DNA of 64,000 nt from contig JADJFX010000038.1 in assembly GCA_016708345.1 (NCBI GenBank), positions 62,001 through 126,000 on the forward strand, written 5' to 3'. Of the stretch, positions 1 through 7,340 are shown one piece after another. Source of the stretch: Candidatus Rhodoferax bjergmarkensis (GTDB lineage Bacteria > Pseudomonadota > Gammaproteobacteria > Burkholderiales > Burkholderiaceae_C). Under the pieces are notes generated by a model that was given only the letters and a program-made list of their open reading frames with translations, ran no database searches and had not been told where the DNA came from. Within the stretch, counting starts at the first letter, position 1. Each line of letters begins with the position of its first letter. Made by a program: the position numbers and the translations under genes.

Positions 1-1
1 G

Positions 2-403
2 TGGGAACACGGCAGGTAGTTTACGGGCGCTGGTTTGTCCGCTTTTGATGAGGTCCTGGTACAGCAGCCCGATGTAGGTCAGGATGCGCACCGCCATATA
101 GGTGTCATTGCTGCTTTGGAATTCGAGCAGGAGGTAGACGTAGAGCCACTCGCCTGCCGTTTCGGTTTTATCCTCACCCTGCGCTGGCGCTTCGCTTGGC
201 GTTTGGGCGCGCATGCGAATGCGCCAGATGATGTCGTCTTCTCGGTCGCGCAGGTCGTCGCTGACATAGCTTCCGCTGACTTTTTCCAGCGTGGTGTAGT
301 CCAGTTGCTGCACCCAGTCTTCATGCACAAAGCCGCGCAACAGGTCTTGCACCGCCTTGGGGTGGGAGAAAACGTTTTTGTAGGCGTTGTCGTGGGTGCT
401 CAT
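2..403 (-). CDS. Rpn family recombination-promoting nuclease / putative transposase, partial (C-terminus outside window)
   Basis: The frame starts at the ATG at 403 (MSTHDNAYKNVFSHP) and runs off the left edge, leaving 134 visible codons. The start resembles Rpn/PDDEXK nuclease proteins of the Transposase_31 type, which begin with a short HD-N-Y-K-xx-F-S-H-P region. Further on it shows REDDIIWRIR at about residues 54-63 and LLLEFQSS at about 91-98; the Asp and the E-x-Q would be the metal-binding residues of a PD-(D/E)XK fold. Family members are DNA endonucleases that stimulate RecA-independent recombination. It stands alone, 98 bp from a metalloprotease remnant, at the edge of a repeat-rich stretch. 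Family assignment is good; activity cannot be judged because the C-terminus is missing. Confidence 0.75.
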   Translation of the reverse strand, partial: MSTHDNAYKNVFSHPKAVQDLLRGFVHEDWVQQLDYTTLEKVSGSYVSDDLRDREDDIIWRIRMRAQTPSEAPAQGEDKTETAGEWLYVYLLLEFQSSNDTYMAVRILTYIGLLYQDLIKSGQTSARKLPAVFP

Positions 404-500
404 GGGGCAAAGCCTACCATGCGGCGGTGCCCACAGGTTTGGTGCGGGTGACTGCTGTTTTGGGCTCCAAGCAGGCTGACGCTATGAAAGTCAGAGCTAC

Positions 501-2576
501 TTACGCTTGTCTGGCTTGCGCAAGATGGTGTTTTTGTTTCAAAAAATTTTTAAATTTGAACCTGGCTCTTTGATCCGTTTCTGCACTTGAGGCCACCGGC
601 GCGTCGTTGACGGCGGTTACCGTCAGGCTGACGCTTGCCAGGCTTGAGTCTGCCTCGCCATCGCTCACCCGGTAGGTGAAGCTATCAAGACCGAAGAAGT
701 TGGCCTCGGCCGTGTAGGTGACCGTGACGTCGCTACCCTGCACCAAACTGCCGTGTAAAGGGCCGCTGACGATGCTGGCGGCCAGGGGCGCGCCCTCGGC
801 GTCAATGGCACCGGCCAGCAGGTCGATCGTCAGCATGCTGTCTTCCGCCAGCGTGGTTTGTGGGCCTGATAGGTCTGCAGCCACCGGGGCGTCGTTCACC
901 GGGGTAATGGTCAGAGTGACGGTCGACACATTGGAGTCCACCACGCCGTTGCTCAGGCGGTAGGTAAAGCTGTCAGTGCCAAAGTAGTCTTGCGCCGGGG
1001 TGTAGCTGAAGGTGCTGTCAGGATTGACAACTACCAGCCCATGCTGCGGCGCGGCCACGATCACCGGGGCCATGCCAGCCTGGTTGGCGTCAATGTCATT
1101 GGCCAGGGCGATGATTCTCGCCACGGTGTCCTCAAAGGTGGAGATGCTGTCGTCGCGGGTTTGGGCCATGCCCATCAGGCGCACATTGCTTACCGTGGCA
1201 TGGCTGCCCAGGTTGGGGGCGGTGCTGCCAAAGCCGATCAAATCGAAACTCAGGTTGACAGCGGTACCCGCAGCAATACCGGCCAGGTCGACCAGGTAGG
1301 TACGGCTGCCGTCCGCGTTGGTGACGTGGGTCACGCCGCTGGCGGCCAGCTCGGCACCGCTGGCTTGCAGGTTGAGCAAGGCGTCGGTGTGGGTCAGTCC
1401 TATATCACTGGTTTGGGCTGACAGGGATGCGCCGGTGTTCGCGTTAAGCAGGGCGACCTCAAAAGCATCGTCCGGGCCAGTGGCGGCCTCAATCAGGGCA
1501 AGATTGGACAGAGTGAAGCTCAGGTAGCGGTCTTGCGGGCCCACGATGAACACCTGGTTCAGGCGGGTTTGCTGGGTGGCAGATTCATTCAGCGTGGCAG
1601 CACCGGCTTCAATGGCGACGCTACCCTCTGTGGCCCAGCCTTGGGCGGAGTTGAGGCTGCCGTTGGATGTATTGAACTGACCATTGGTCAGGGTTGTATT
1701 GGCGGCGACTTCATACTGCGGCACGGCGGCCAAAACGCTGCCGTTGGGGGCAAACAGGGTTTGTATTCCATAGCGGTCGCTGCGCAGACGGCCCAGGGCG
1801 AACAGGCCCAGGCCGGCAAAGGGCAAGCCGGGCAGGGGTGCCGTTGGCGAAGACGGCGCGTCAGGGTTGGCCGGGTCTGTGGGCGTTGCGCTGCTGTCGG
1901 CCTTGAGCTGGGCCACCAGTTGGCTCATCAGGGTCAGCTCTTCGCTGCTTGGCAGGCGGCGCTCGCCTGGCTGCAGGGTGGTGGCCATGAAATCGCGTCC
2001 ATCGGCACTGTGCACCAGGCCGAGGGCGTGGCCATATTCGTGCAGCAGGACACTGAGCATGTCCATCTTGCCTGCGGCATCTGTACCTGCTTTGGCTTGC
2101 CAGACATTGGGGTTGCTGGTGGGCAAATAGTCGTCGGTGTTGTCCAGCGGTGTGGGATCGACGTACCAACCGTGGCCGGCGGCAATGAAGTCTAGGGTGA
2201 TGGCGGCGTTAGAGCCCTCACCGGCTGAGTTGCCGACGGCAGAGCCAGCCAAGTCTTGGAAGCCTGTGATGGATTGGCTGGCGTCGGAGAGTACGGTGGA
2301 TAAGGTACTTGCGCGTTGCCAGGCGGCGTAGTCTTGGCTGCCGGATTCAAACTCGGAGTCGGAAATTTTCCTCAAGTCCATTCCGTTGGGGCAATATTTT
2401 TTATACCCCGTTATCCAGAAATTATTGGTCGCCGTTACGTCTCTATTCACGACATTGATGAAGTGGGTGACGATGACAGCCCTGCCCGTGTTTCCGGTCA
2501 CCAGGAACGTAATGCTGCCCCTACCATCGTCAAATCCCGGGGTTGGAGTTTGTGAATTGTGACTTTTCCAACACAC
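501..2576 (-). CDS. Matrixin-like zinc metalloprotease with cadherin/Ig-like repeats, probably truncated at both ends
   Basis: This 691-residue frame contains the zinc motif HEYGHALGLVH at about residues 179-189, followed by a Met (DFMA, near 195) that fits the Met-turn of M10-type (metzincin) peptidases. The rest is typical of large secreted adhesin-like proteins: two repeats of about 95 residues near 465-665, each ending in VNDAP, with FTYR(V/L)S cores, as in bacterial cadherin-like/Ig-like domains. The last 25 residues (after SSAETD) are basic and unlike the repeats, so the original C-terminus, where a secretion signal would lie, seems lost. The first 60 residues lack a signal peptide or recognisable prodomain. 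A related fragment lies just upstream in another frame. I read it as the main remnant of a larger secreted, perhaps type I-exported, protease. Confidence 0.6.
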   Translation of the reverse strand: MCWKSHNSQTPTPGFDDGRGSITFLVTGNTGRAVIVTHFINVVNRDVTATNNFWITGYKKYCPNGMDLRKISDSEFESGSQDYAAWQRASTLSTVLSDASQSITGFQDLAGSAVGNSAGEGSNAAITLDFIAAGHGWYVDPTPLDNTDDYLPTSNPNVWQAKAGTDAAGKMDMLSVLLHEYGHALGLVHSADGRDFMATTLQPGERRLPSSEELTLMSQLVAQLKADSSATPTDPANPDAPSSPTAPLPGLPFAGLGLFALGRLRSDRYGIQTLFAPNGSVLAAVPQYEVAANTTLTNGQFNTSNGSLNSAQGWATEGSVAIEAGAATLNESATQQTRLNQVFIVGPQDRYLSFTLSNLALIEAATGPDDAFEVALLNANTGASLSAQTSDIGLTHTDALLNLQASGAELAASGVTHVTNADGSRTYLVDLAGIAAGTAVNLSFDLIGFGSTAPNLGSHATVSNVRLMGMAQTRDDSISTFEDTVARIIALANDIDANQAGMAPVIVAAPQHGLVVVNPDSTFSYTPAQDYFGTDSFTYRLSNGVVDSNVSTVTLTITPVNDAPVAADLSGPQTTLAEDSMLTIDLLAGAIDAEGAPLAASIVSGPLHGSLVQGSDVTVTYTAEANFFGLDSFTYRVSDGEADSSLASVSLTVTAVNDAPVASSAETDQRARFKFKNFLKQKHHLAQARQA

Positions 2577-2749
2577 CTGGTGTTAAGGGCCTATAAAGAC
2601 CTTTTATGCGGGGAATTCTTGTCCATCGATCATTTGTCCGCCAAAATGCTCACTTAGAGTCGGTGCTTTTTGCGATGTTTTACAAATAATCCATGGCATC
2701 GTCTCCTGGGGCGGTATTAGCCACCTAAAACAAACCTATCAATATCTCT

Positions 2750-3344
2750 TCAACGTATATAGGAAATATCACACCGACCAATTTTCGGAATTTTCTTAGC
2801 TCCACCGGTTTGAGTCGATGCGACCATCACCGTTTGCGGCAACTGATATTCGTCTTGAATGACTTGATCTAGCACTAGCATGTCCACATCTCCGGGTTGA
2901 ATGTCAAAGTCTTTCTGCAGATCACCAATCAGCACTGAAGAAATCAGGCCGTTGGTTTGATTCCCCTCGCCAAATAAAGCATTGCGTGCGGCAACGCCGT
3001 TCGTAAAGTTCTCATTGAGGTCAGCCCAACCATCGCTTTGGGTGAGCGCATACAACGATAAAAAATCTCGCAATGCTTGTCGTTGACCGTTACCCGAGTT
3101 ATGCGGCAAGTATCCTGACCAAGTGGTTGCATTGCCGACACTCCAACCCCCCGTCGTCGCAGCTATAGTGCGGTTCCCGTCCGTTGCGTCACCCTGATTG
3201 GCGTCAGCTATATACCGACTAACGTCCATATCAAAAGCCATTCCCAGGTCATGGCTGCCGTGCATTCCGCCTGGCACATAGCCCTTTGGAGTTTTTCCAA
3301 GATTGGCATCCACCGATCCATTGAACGTTACGTTTTGCCCAGCG
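2750..3344 (-). pseudogene. Fragment of a large extracellular protein, cut at its 5' side by repeat A
   Basis: From about AGQNVTFNGSVDANLG to a stop at 2750, roughly 195 codons read as one frame rich in N, G and D (for example GMHGSHDLGMAFDMDV). This composition matches a secreted protein. The frame continues upstream into repeat A, but that part is repeat sequence, so the natural start is gone. It is upstream of, and on the same strand as, the metalloprotease remnant, in a different frame with a 170 bp gap. It may be the N-terminal part of the same ancestral gene. I do not recognise the domain. Confidence 0.5.
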
Positions 3345-3694
3345 ACTAAGGGGTCAGGTCTTGCAATCATGCATTTGACCCAAAATCTACTAAAAGGCAT
3401 ACCCACACGATTTGGGTTCAACATTGTTTTTCTCCTGCTTTTCTCACAACAAAAAGGGCCGTTACCGCATGTTCTACGCGCGCAAGCAGCTCCTGTTTTT
3501 GTAGCGTTTTCAAGATTTCCATCTGTCCACCACTCCCGCAAACTTTCATTCCCCACCTGTTGCACGGGACCGAGTAAGAACTCAACAATCCGCCGCTGCC
3601 TGGTCTTGATCTCACAATGGAAAAAGGGGCCAGGCTCGAATTAAATGTTCCCGCCGCCATGACAGCCTGATTTTCCAACAGGGCCAGCGCAAGG
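3345..3694. repeat. Mosaic repeat, copy A
   Basis: First of three near-identical copies of a unit that begins CTAAGGGGTCAGGTCTTGC, contains a GGGGTCA...TGACCCA near-palindrome, and ends after AGGGCCAGCGCAAGG. Read on the minus strand it is a chain of gene scraps: a signal-peptide-like stretch, a GAGCCTGGCCCC motif, an HlyD-like C-terminus and the start of another gene (MLNPNRVGMPF). Copies B (3699-3971, shorter) and C (4521-4868) share almost every base. Copy A has CCACCACTC where B and C have TCACCACTC, which removes the HlyD stop codon. Confidence 0.85.
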
Positions 3695-3698
3695 ACAA

Positions 3699-3971
3699 CT
3701 AAGGGGTCAGGTCTTGCAATCATGCATTTCACCCCAAATCTACTAAAAGGCATACCCACACGATTTGGGTTCAACATTGTTTTTCTCCTGCTTTTCTCAC
3801 AACAAAAATGGCCGCTACCGCATGTTCTACGGGCGCAAGCAGCTCCTGTTTTTGTAGCGTTTTCAAGGTTTCCATCCGTTCACCACTCCCGCAAACTTTC
3901 ATTCCCCACCTGTTGCACGGGACCGAGCAAGAACTCAGCAATCCGCCGCTGCCTGGTCTTGATCTCACAAT
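3699..3971. repeat. Mosaic repeat, copy B (left part only)
   Basis: Starts with the same CTAAGGGGTCAGG end only 4 bp after copy A and follows it closely until GATCTCACAAT, where it diverges. Beyond that point copy B continues into different sequence (TTGCCCAAC...), while A and C switch to AAAAAGGGGCCAGG. B may therefore preserve a more original junction of the HlyD-like scrap, and the GGGCCAGG motif looks inserted in A and C. Confidence 0.85.
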
Positions 3972-3985
3972 CGTTGCCCAACAGC
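3880..3985 (-). pseudogene. 3' end scrap of an HlyD-family secretion adaptor gene
   Basis: The minus strand reads CEIKTRQRRIAEFLLGPVQQ and then VGNESLREW before a TGA at 3880-3882. C-terminal ends of the type (G/R)QRR-I-xEF-LL-P-V-ESLRER are familiar from HlyD-like membrane fusion proteins of type I secretion. Only about 34 codons remain and the frame is closed by a stop upstream. Identical scraps lie in copy A (about 3526-3616, without the stop) and copy C (4702-4794). The following minus-strand ATG (MLNPNRVGMPF, preceded by AGGAG) could be the original start of the exported substrate. Identification rests on a short stretch. Confidence 0.4.
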
Positions 3986-4130
3986 GACTATAGAACTTGC
4001 GATAACGGCTGCCTTTTATAGCAAATTCAATCCAAAAATTGGATCGTGAACGATGATGAATGGAAAATTGCATGAATGGGAGAGTAGCAGCAGGCATCCC
4101 GGTGACCCGGTACGGCCTGCCGCCCTCGCA

Positions 4131-4163
4131 GAACCGGACTTGGAGCGTTACACCATCCGGCTC
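4131..4163 (-). ncRNA. Group II intron domain V-like hairpin
   Basis: The minus strand begins GAGCCGGATGG and ends AAGTCCGGTTC, 33 nt in all, with arms GAGCCGGA/TCCGGTTC. Bacterial domain V is normally 34 nt with GAGCCG...CGGTTC ends. The catalytic triad region is only partly canonical, so this copy is probably inactive. Confidence 0.5.
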
Positions 4164-4504
4164 CCAGCTTGAGTCTTCCACAATGGCGCTGGATAGAGGT
4201 TGTGCTGGATATGCACCTTGGGCAGCCATCCCTTGAGCACGCGATTGAAACGCACCCAATTGATGCTGCGCCGTTGGCTGCGGCGGTTGAGCCATTTGAA
4301 CAACACCCGACTCACGCAGTAGACATAGGCCCGCAGGCTGCGGCTATTGCCGCTCACGCTGTAGTAGGCCAAATGCCCCTGCAAGTGACGCCTGGTGTAG
4401 TCCATCATGGCCTGGCCGCCACTTGGGCGCAGCTGAGCCAGTCGTTGTCCGACTTCCTTGAGCTTGCGGGCCATACGGCTGCTTTGCGTCTTGCGGCCTA
4501 CCAC
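4148..4504 (-). pseudogene. Group II intron reverse transcriptase/maturase, C-terminal fragment
   Basis: About 118 codons. The middle reads YSVSGNSRSLRAYVYCV and then LFKWLNRRSQRRSINW, followed by LPKVHIQHNLYP, which is the maturase-X/HNH-linker end of bacterial group II intron proteins (W-L-NRRSQ-W and LP-P-I-H-LYP). The RT palm with YADD is absent because repeat C replaces the upstream part. The frame runs to a stop inside the domain V hairpin. Confidence 0.7.
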
Positions 4505-4520
4505 AAAGTGGTTGCGCCGA

Positions 4521-4868
4521 CTAAGGGGTCAGGTCTTGCAATCATGCATTTGACCCCAAATCTACTAAAAGGCATACCCACACGATTTGGGTTCAACATT
4601 GTTTTTCTCCTGCTTTTCTCACAACAAAAAGGGCCGTTACCGCATGTTCTACGCGCGCAAGCAGCTCCTGTTTTTGTAGCGTTTTCAAGATTTCCATCTG
4701 TTCACCACTCCCGCAAACTTTCATTCCCCACCTGTTGCACGGGACCGAGCAAGAACTCAGCAATCCGCCGCTGCCTGGTCTTGATCTCACAATGGAAAAA
4801 GGGGCCAGGCTCGAATTAAATGTTCCCGCCGCCATGACAGCCTGATTTTCCAACAGGGCCAGCGCAAG
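4521..4868. repeat. Mosaic repeat, copy C (with extension to about 4995 shared with copy D)
   Basis: Full-length copy, nearly identical to A. Beyond the point where A ends, it continues (TGCAAGGCATTTTGGC...) in sequence that matches copy D at 5879-6086. On the minus strand this extension carries a signal-peptide-like start at 4892, MKAKMPCTLALALLENQA, which runs straight into the GAGCCTGGCCCC motif. The extension also holds a copy of the TAGCTGCT/GCGCA palindrome family at about 4911-4966. Confidence 0.85.
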
Positions 4869-4993
4869 GGTGCAAGGCATTTTGGCTTTCATGTTCGTTT
4901 TTACTTTCTTTTGCTATTGAAGTTATAGCCACTACCCCAGTATCCACCTGCGCAAAGGCTGATTTAAGCATCCATTCCCGACAGCTCAAGTTG

Positions 4994-5028
4994 CTCGAAT
5001 TTAATTCGAGCCTGGCCCCTTTTTATTG
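4994..5028. repeat. Left inverted repeat of the nucleotidyltransferase cassette
   Basis: Sequence CTCGAATTTAATTCGAG (itself a palindrome) followed by CCTGGCCCCTTTTTATT. It is the reverse complement of the AAAAAGGGCCAGGCTCGAATT motif found twice at 5849-5906 on the other side of the two-gene cassette. Confidence 0.7.
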
Positions 5029-5099
5029 GAACCGTGCTCGCTCTGTCGCGCCAATGCGGACGCTATGATGCCCGTATCCACCATTGCACGCAGGTAGAC

Positions 5100-5618
5100 A
5101 TGTCCAATCTGGCCGAACAAATTCGCGAAGCACTGTCCATGTTTGCGCGCACTGGCACAGAGCCAGCCTTGATTGGCGGCCTGGCGGTGGTTGCGCACCA
5201 GGTGGTGCGCGCCACAAAGGATGTGGATTTTCTGGTGGAGGCCGAAGCTGCAGACCGGGTACATGACGCGCTGCTGAACTTGGGCTACCAGTGCCTGTAC
5301 CGCAGTGAAGACGCCGCCAACTATGTGCGCGCAGCAGAAGGTCTGGATGTGCTTTACGCGCATCGTCCCCTTGCGCGACGCCTGCTGGCGCAGGCATCGG
5401 AGCGTGAGACCCCCATGGGCCGCATGCGCATCATCAGCGTCGAGGGGCTGATAGGCTTCAAACTGCAGGGTTTCGTGAACGATGCAACGCGAACGCGCGA
5501 TGTGGAAGACATTCGTGCACTATTGAAAATACACCGTACTTCCCTCAACATGGACGAGTTGCACGAATACTTTGCCCTGTTCAACAAACCGGAACTCCTC
5601 AATGAACTGCTCGGATAA
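5100..5618 (+). CDS. MNT/AbiEii-like nucleotidyltransferase domain protein
   Basis: 172 residues from the ATG at 5100 (MSNLAEQIREALSMF). The nucleotidyltransferase signature is visible: ALIGGLAVVAH at about residues 26-36, TKDVDFLVE near 41-49 (paired Asp for metal binding) and a third Asp in LDVLYA near 82. The C-terminal part (EGLIGFKLQGF, TRTRDVEDIRALL) is typical of small stand-alone nucleotidyltransferases related to AbiEii/MntA, several of which act in toxin-antitoxin or phage-defence pairs by adding nucleotides to tRNA or to a partner toxin. The stop overlaps the next small gene, so the two are probably translated together. Direct repeats C and D and inverted repeats flank the pair, which suggests it arrived as a unit. 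Its own substrate is unknown. Confidence 0.7.
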   Translation: MSNLAEQIREALSMFARTGTEPALIGGLAVVAHQVVRATKDVDFLVEAEAADRVHDALLNLGYQCLYRSEDAANYVRAAEGLDVLYAHRPLARRLLAQASERETPMGRMRIISVEGLIGFKLQGFVNDATRTRDVEDIRALLKIHRTSLNMDELHEYFALFNKPELLNELLG

Positions 5619-5832
5619 CACCGAACCACACACACAGACGGCGCCCAAGCGTCCGGATGTCAGTGCGGTGCTGGTGCGCGAAGCGGGTGTGCCTTTTCAG
5701 CCGGAGCTGGGCACTGCGTCCGGAAATGACCCCATCGCCGAATGGCTGAGCCTGATGGAGGTTGTGCAAATGCTTTGCCCGGTGTGGCCGGTGCGTGACA
5801 GGCCCATGCAGGGCAAGCATTGGCGACTTTGA
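5602..5832 (+). CDS. Small hypothetical partner of the nucleotidyltransferase
   Basis: 76 residues from the ATG at 5602, overlapping the end of the upstream gene by 17 bp in another frame. The N-terminal half is polar (NTEPHTQTAPKRPD); the C-terminal half, DPIAEWLSLMEVVQMLCPVW, is amphipathic and may form a helix. No known domain is recognisable. The overlap and shared cassette argue that it works with the nucleotidyltransferase, for example as antitoxin or target, but that is inference. A chance frame is possible, though codon use looks like that of real genes here. Confidence 0.5.
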   Translation: MNCSDNTEPHTQTAPKRPDVSAVLVREAGVPFQPELGTASGNDPIAEWLSLMEVVQMLCPVWPVRDRPMQGKHWRL

Positions 5833-5848
5833 TCGAGAAATTCGAACG

Positions 5849-5906
5849 AAAAAAGGGCCAGGCTAAAAAGTAAAAATTAAAAAAGGGCCAGGCTCGAATT
5901 AAATGT
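5849..5906. repeat. Right inverted repeat(s) of the nucleotidyltransferase cassette
   Basis: Two tandem copies of AAAAAAGGGCCAGGCT, separated by AAAAAGTAAAAATT; the second is followed by CGAATTAAATG. They mirror the left repeat at 4994-5028. Confidence 0.7.
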
Positions 5907-6086
5907 TACCGCCGCCATGGCAGGCTGACTTTCCAACAGGGCGAGCGCAAGGATGCAAGGTATTTTGACTTTCATGTTCCTTTTTACCTTCTTTTGCTAT
6001 TGAAGTTATAGCTGCTTCCGCAGTATCTACGTGCGCAAAGGCTCATTTGAGCATCCATTCCCGACAGCCCAAGCTGCTTGGGATTA
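5879..6086. repeat. Mosaic repeat, copy D (right part only), and the gene-free stretch to 6199
   Basis: Matches the extended copy C from AAAGGGCCAGGCTCGAATT through CATTCCCGACAGC, with scattered substitutions, as an older direct repeat across the nucleotidyltransferase cassette. It includes the same signal-peptide-like start on the minus strand (MKVKIPCILALALLESQ) and a TAGCTGCT-family palindrome at about 5994-6050. From 6087 to 6187 I see no gene. At 6188 an AAAAAGGGGTCAG motif abuts the stop codon of the cyclase gene. Confidence 0.75.
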
Positions 6087-6199
6087 TGGTCTGATGCCAC
6101 AACTGATTCAGGTTTGCGCGGTCTGCCACGGGGTTTGGCTTCGCGGCAGGCGCTTTGGCGGCTGGTGCCTTGCCAGCACCCGCGCCAAAAAGGGGTCAG

Positions 6200-7282
6200 T
6201 CAGCGCTTGTTGACCTCCAGAATTCCGTCCACAAACTCCTTGATGGCCTGTTGCGCCGTGGGTTCAATGGCGGTGAATTCCACGGGGTACTTGTAGTGGC
6301 CATCTTCGACGGTCACGCGCAGCACCTTGGCATAAATTTCTCGAATTTCACGCCCCATCATGGAGACAGAAATGGCCATTTTGATGTCCACAAACGGGTC
6401 CAGTTCAACTGCGCTGGAGACAAACATGCCGCCATAACCAATGTCCACGATGCGGCCCATGTACGCCTGCGACTTGACGGATTTGCCGTCGAGTGCATGA
6501 AACACCAAGGGCATATTGACCTCCACCCTGGGGCTCTTGCGTTCTTCGCGGTTGGGTGCGCGCAGGGAACATGGCCGGTGAACGGCCAGCAGTTCAAACA
6601 TGCGCACCGAACCCTCAATGCCTTTGACCTGAACTTCCTTCATTTCACCAATATCGATGAAATCTCTGGCTTGCTCGCAAGTGCTTTCACTGAGCAAAAT
6701 CTGCCCCCGCAGGCTGTGGGCCTCCACCCGTGAGACCAGGTTCACCGGATCACCGATTGCCGTGTACTCGCTGTGCAGGGGCGAACCCATATGCCCCACC
6801 ACCACATCGCCCGTGTTGATGCCGATGCCCATGTGCAGGGGCACCATGCCATGGACCTTGTTTTCGGCATTCACCTCGTCCATGGCAATTTGCATTTCAA
6901 TGGCGCAGGCGAGTGCGGCTTCAACGTCGTTTTGCAGCGGCGTGGGCGCACCAAACAGCGCCATGATCGCATCGCCCATGAATTTGTCGATGCTGCCGCC
7001 GTGGCGCTGAATGATCTCGGTCATGTGGGCGTAGTAGCGGTTCAGCGCGGCCACCATCTCCATGGCCGGAAATTTTTCAGTAATGGCCGTAAAGCCTCGC
7101 AGGTCTGCTAGCACAATCGTGACCCGCCGAATTTCGCTGCCACGTTTGCTCTGCGATGCACCGTCCAGCATGTCCGTAACCTGGCGGCGCAGGGCAATGG
7201 CATCACGCGGTGCTACCGGGTTGCGGGGGTCAAAAAGCCCTACCAATCGGTCAACCAGATGCTGTCGGTCAAGGTGTTTCAT
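6200..7282 (-). CDS. Class III adenylate cyclase with C-terminal PilZ domain
   Basis: 360 residues from the ATG at 7282 (MKHLDRQHLVD). The cyclase catalytic domain spans about residues 52-235: metal Asp in VLADLRGFT (D60), KFMGDAIMALFG with the second metal Asp (D104) and the purine-selecting Lys, and YTAIGDPVNLVSRVE with the catalytic Asn/Arg. These residues are intact, so it should make cAMP. From about 250 it has a PilZ domain: EERKSPRVEVN supplies the arginines and DIGYGGMFV the D-x-G-x-G turn that bind c-di-GMP. It may thus link c-di-GMP to cAMP production. The gene follows the CorA-like gene by 58 bp on the same strand, suggesting co-transcription. Its stop lies next to a GGGGTCAG repeat motif. 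Confidence 0.85.
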   Translation of the reverse strand: MKHLDRQHLVDRLVGLFDPRNPVAPRDAIALRRQVTDMLDGASQSKRGSEIRRVTIVLADLRGFTAITEKFPAMEMVAALNRYYAHMTEIIQRHGGSIDKFMGDAIMALFGAPTPLQNDVEAALACAIEMQIAMDEVNAENKVHGMVPLHMGIGINTGDVVVGHMGSPLHSEYTAIGDPVNLVSRVEAHSLRGQILLSESTCEQARDFIDIGEMKEVQVKGIEGSVRMFELLAVHRPCSLRAPNREERKSPRVEVNMPLVFHALDGKSVKSQAYMGRIVDIGYGGMFVSSAVELDPFVDIKMAISVSMMGREIREIYAKVLRVTVEDGHYKYPVEFTAIEPTAQQAIKEFVDGILEVNKR

Positions 7283-7340
7283 GGCGCTTTTATGTGTGGG
7301 AGGGTTCAGGGTATCAGGCTCATCATTTTGCCGTTGAATT

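Larger units (their letters stand above)
4060..4504 (-). mobile_element. Remnant of a group II intron (3' part)
   Basis: On the minus strand the order is: maturase C-terminus (4504-4148), a domain V-like hairpin (4163-4131), then GGCGGCAGGCCGTACCGGG and further sequence that may be domain VI, fading out near 4060. No 5' intron half, catalytic RT domain or exon-binding sites are present, because repeat C starts 17 bp upstream of the surviving frame. The intron is dead and was cut by the repeat. Confidence 0.6.

Noticed and set aside
3345..4868. Could the triple repeats be a CRISPR array?
   Set aside because: Units are about 350 bp, not 24-40 bp; spacing is irregular and no cas genes are present.
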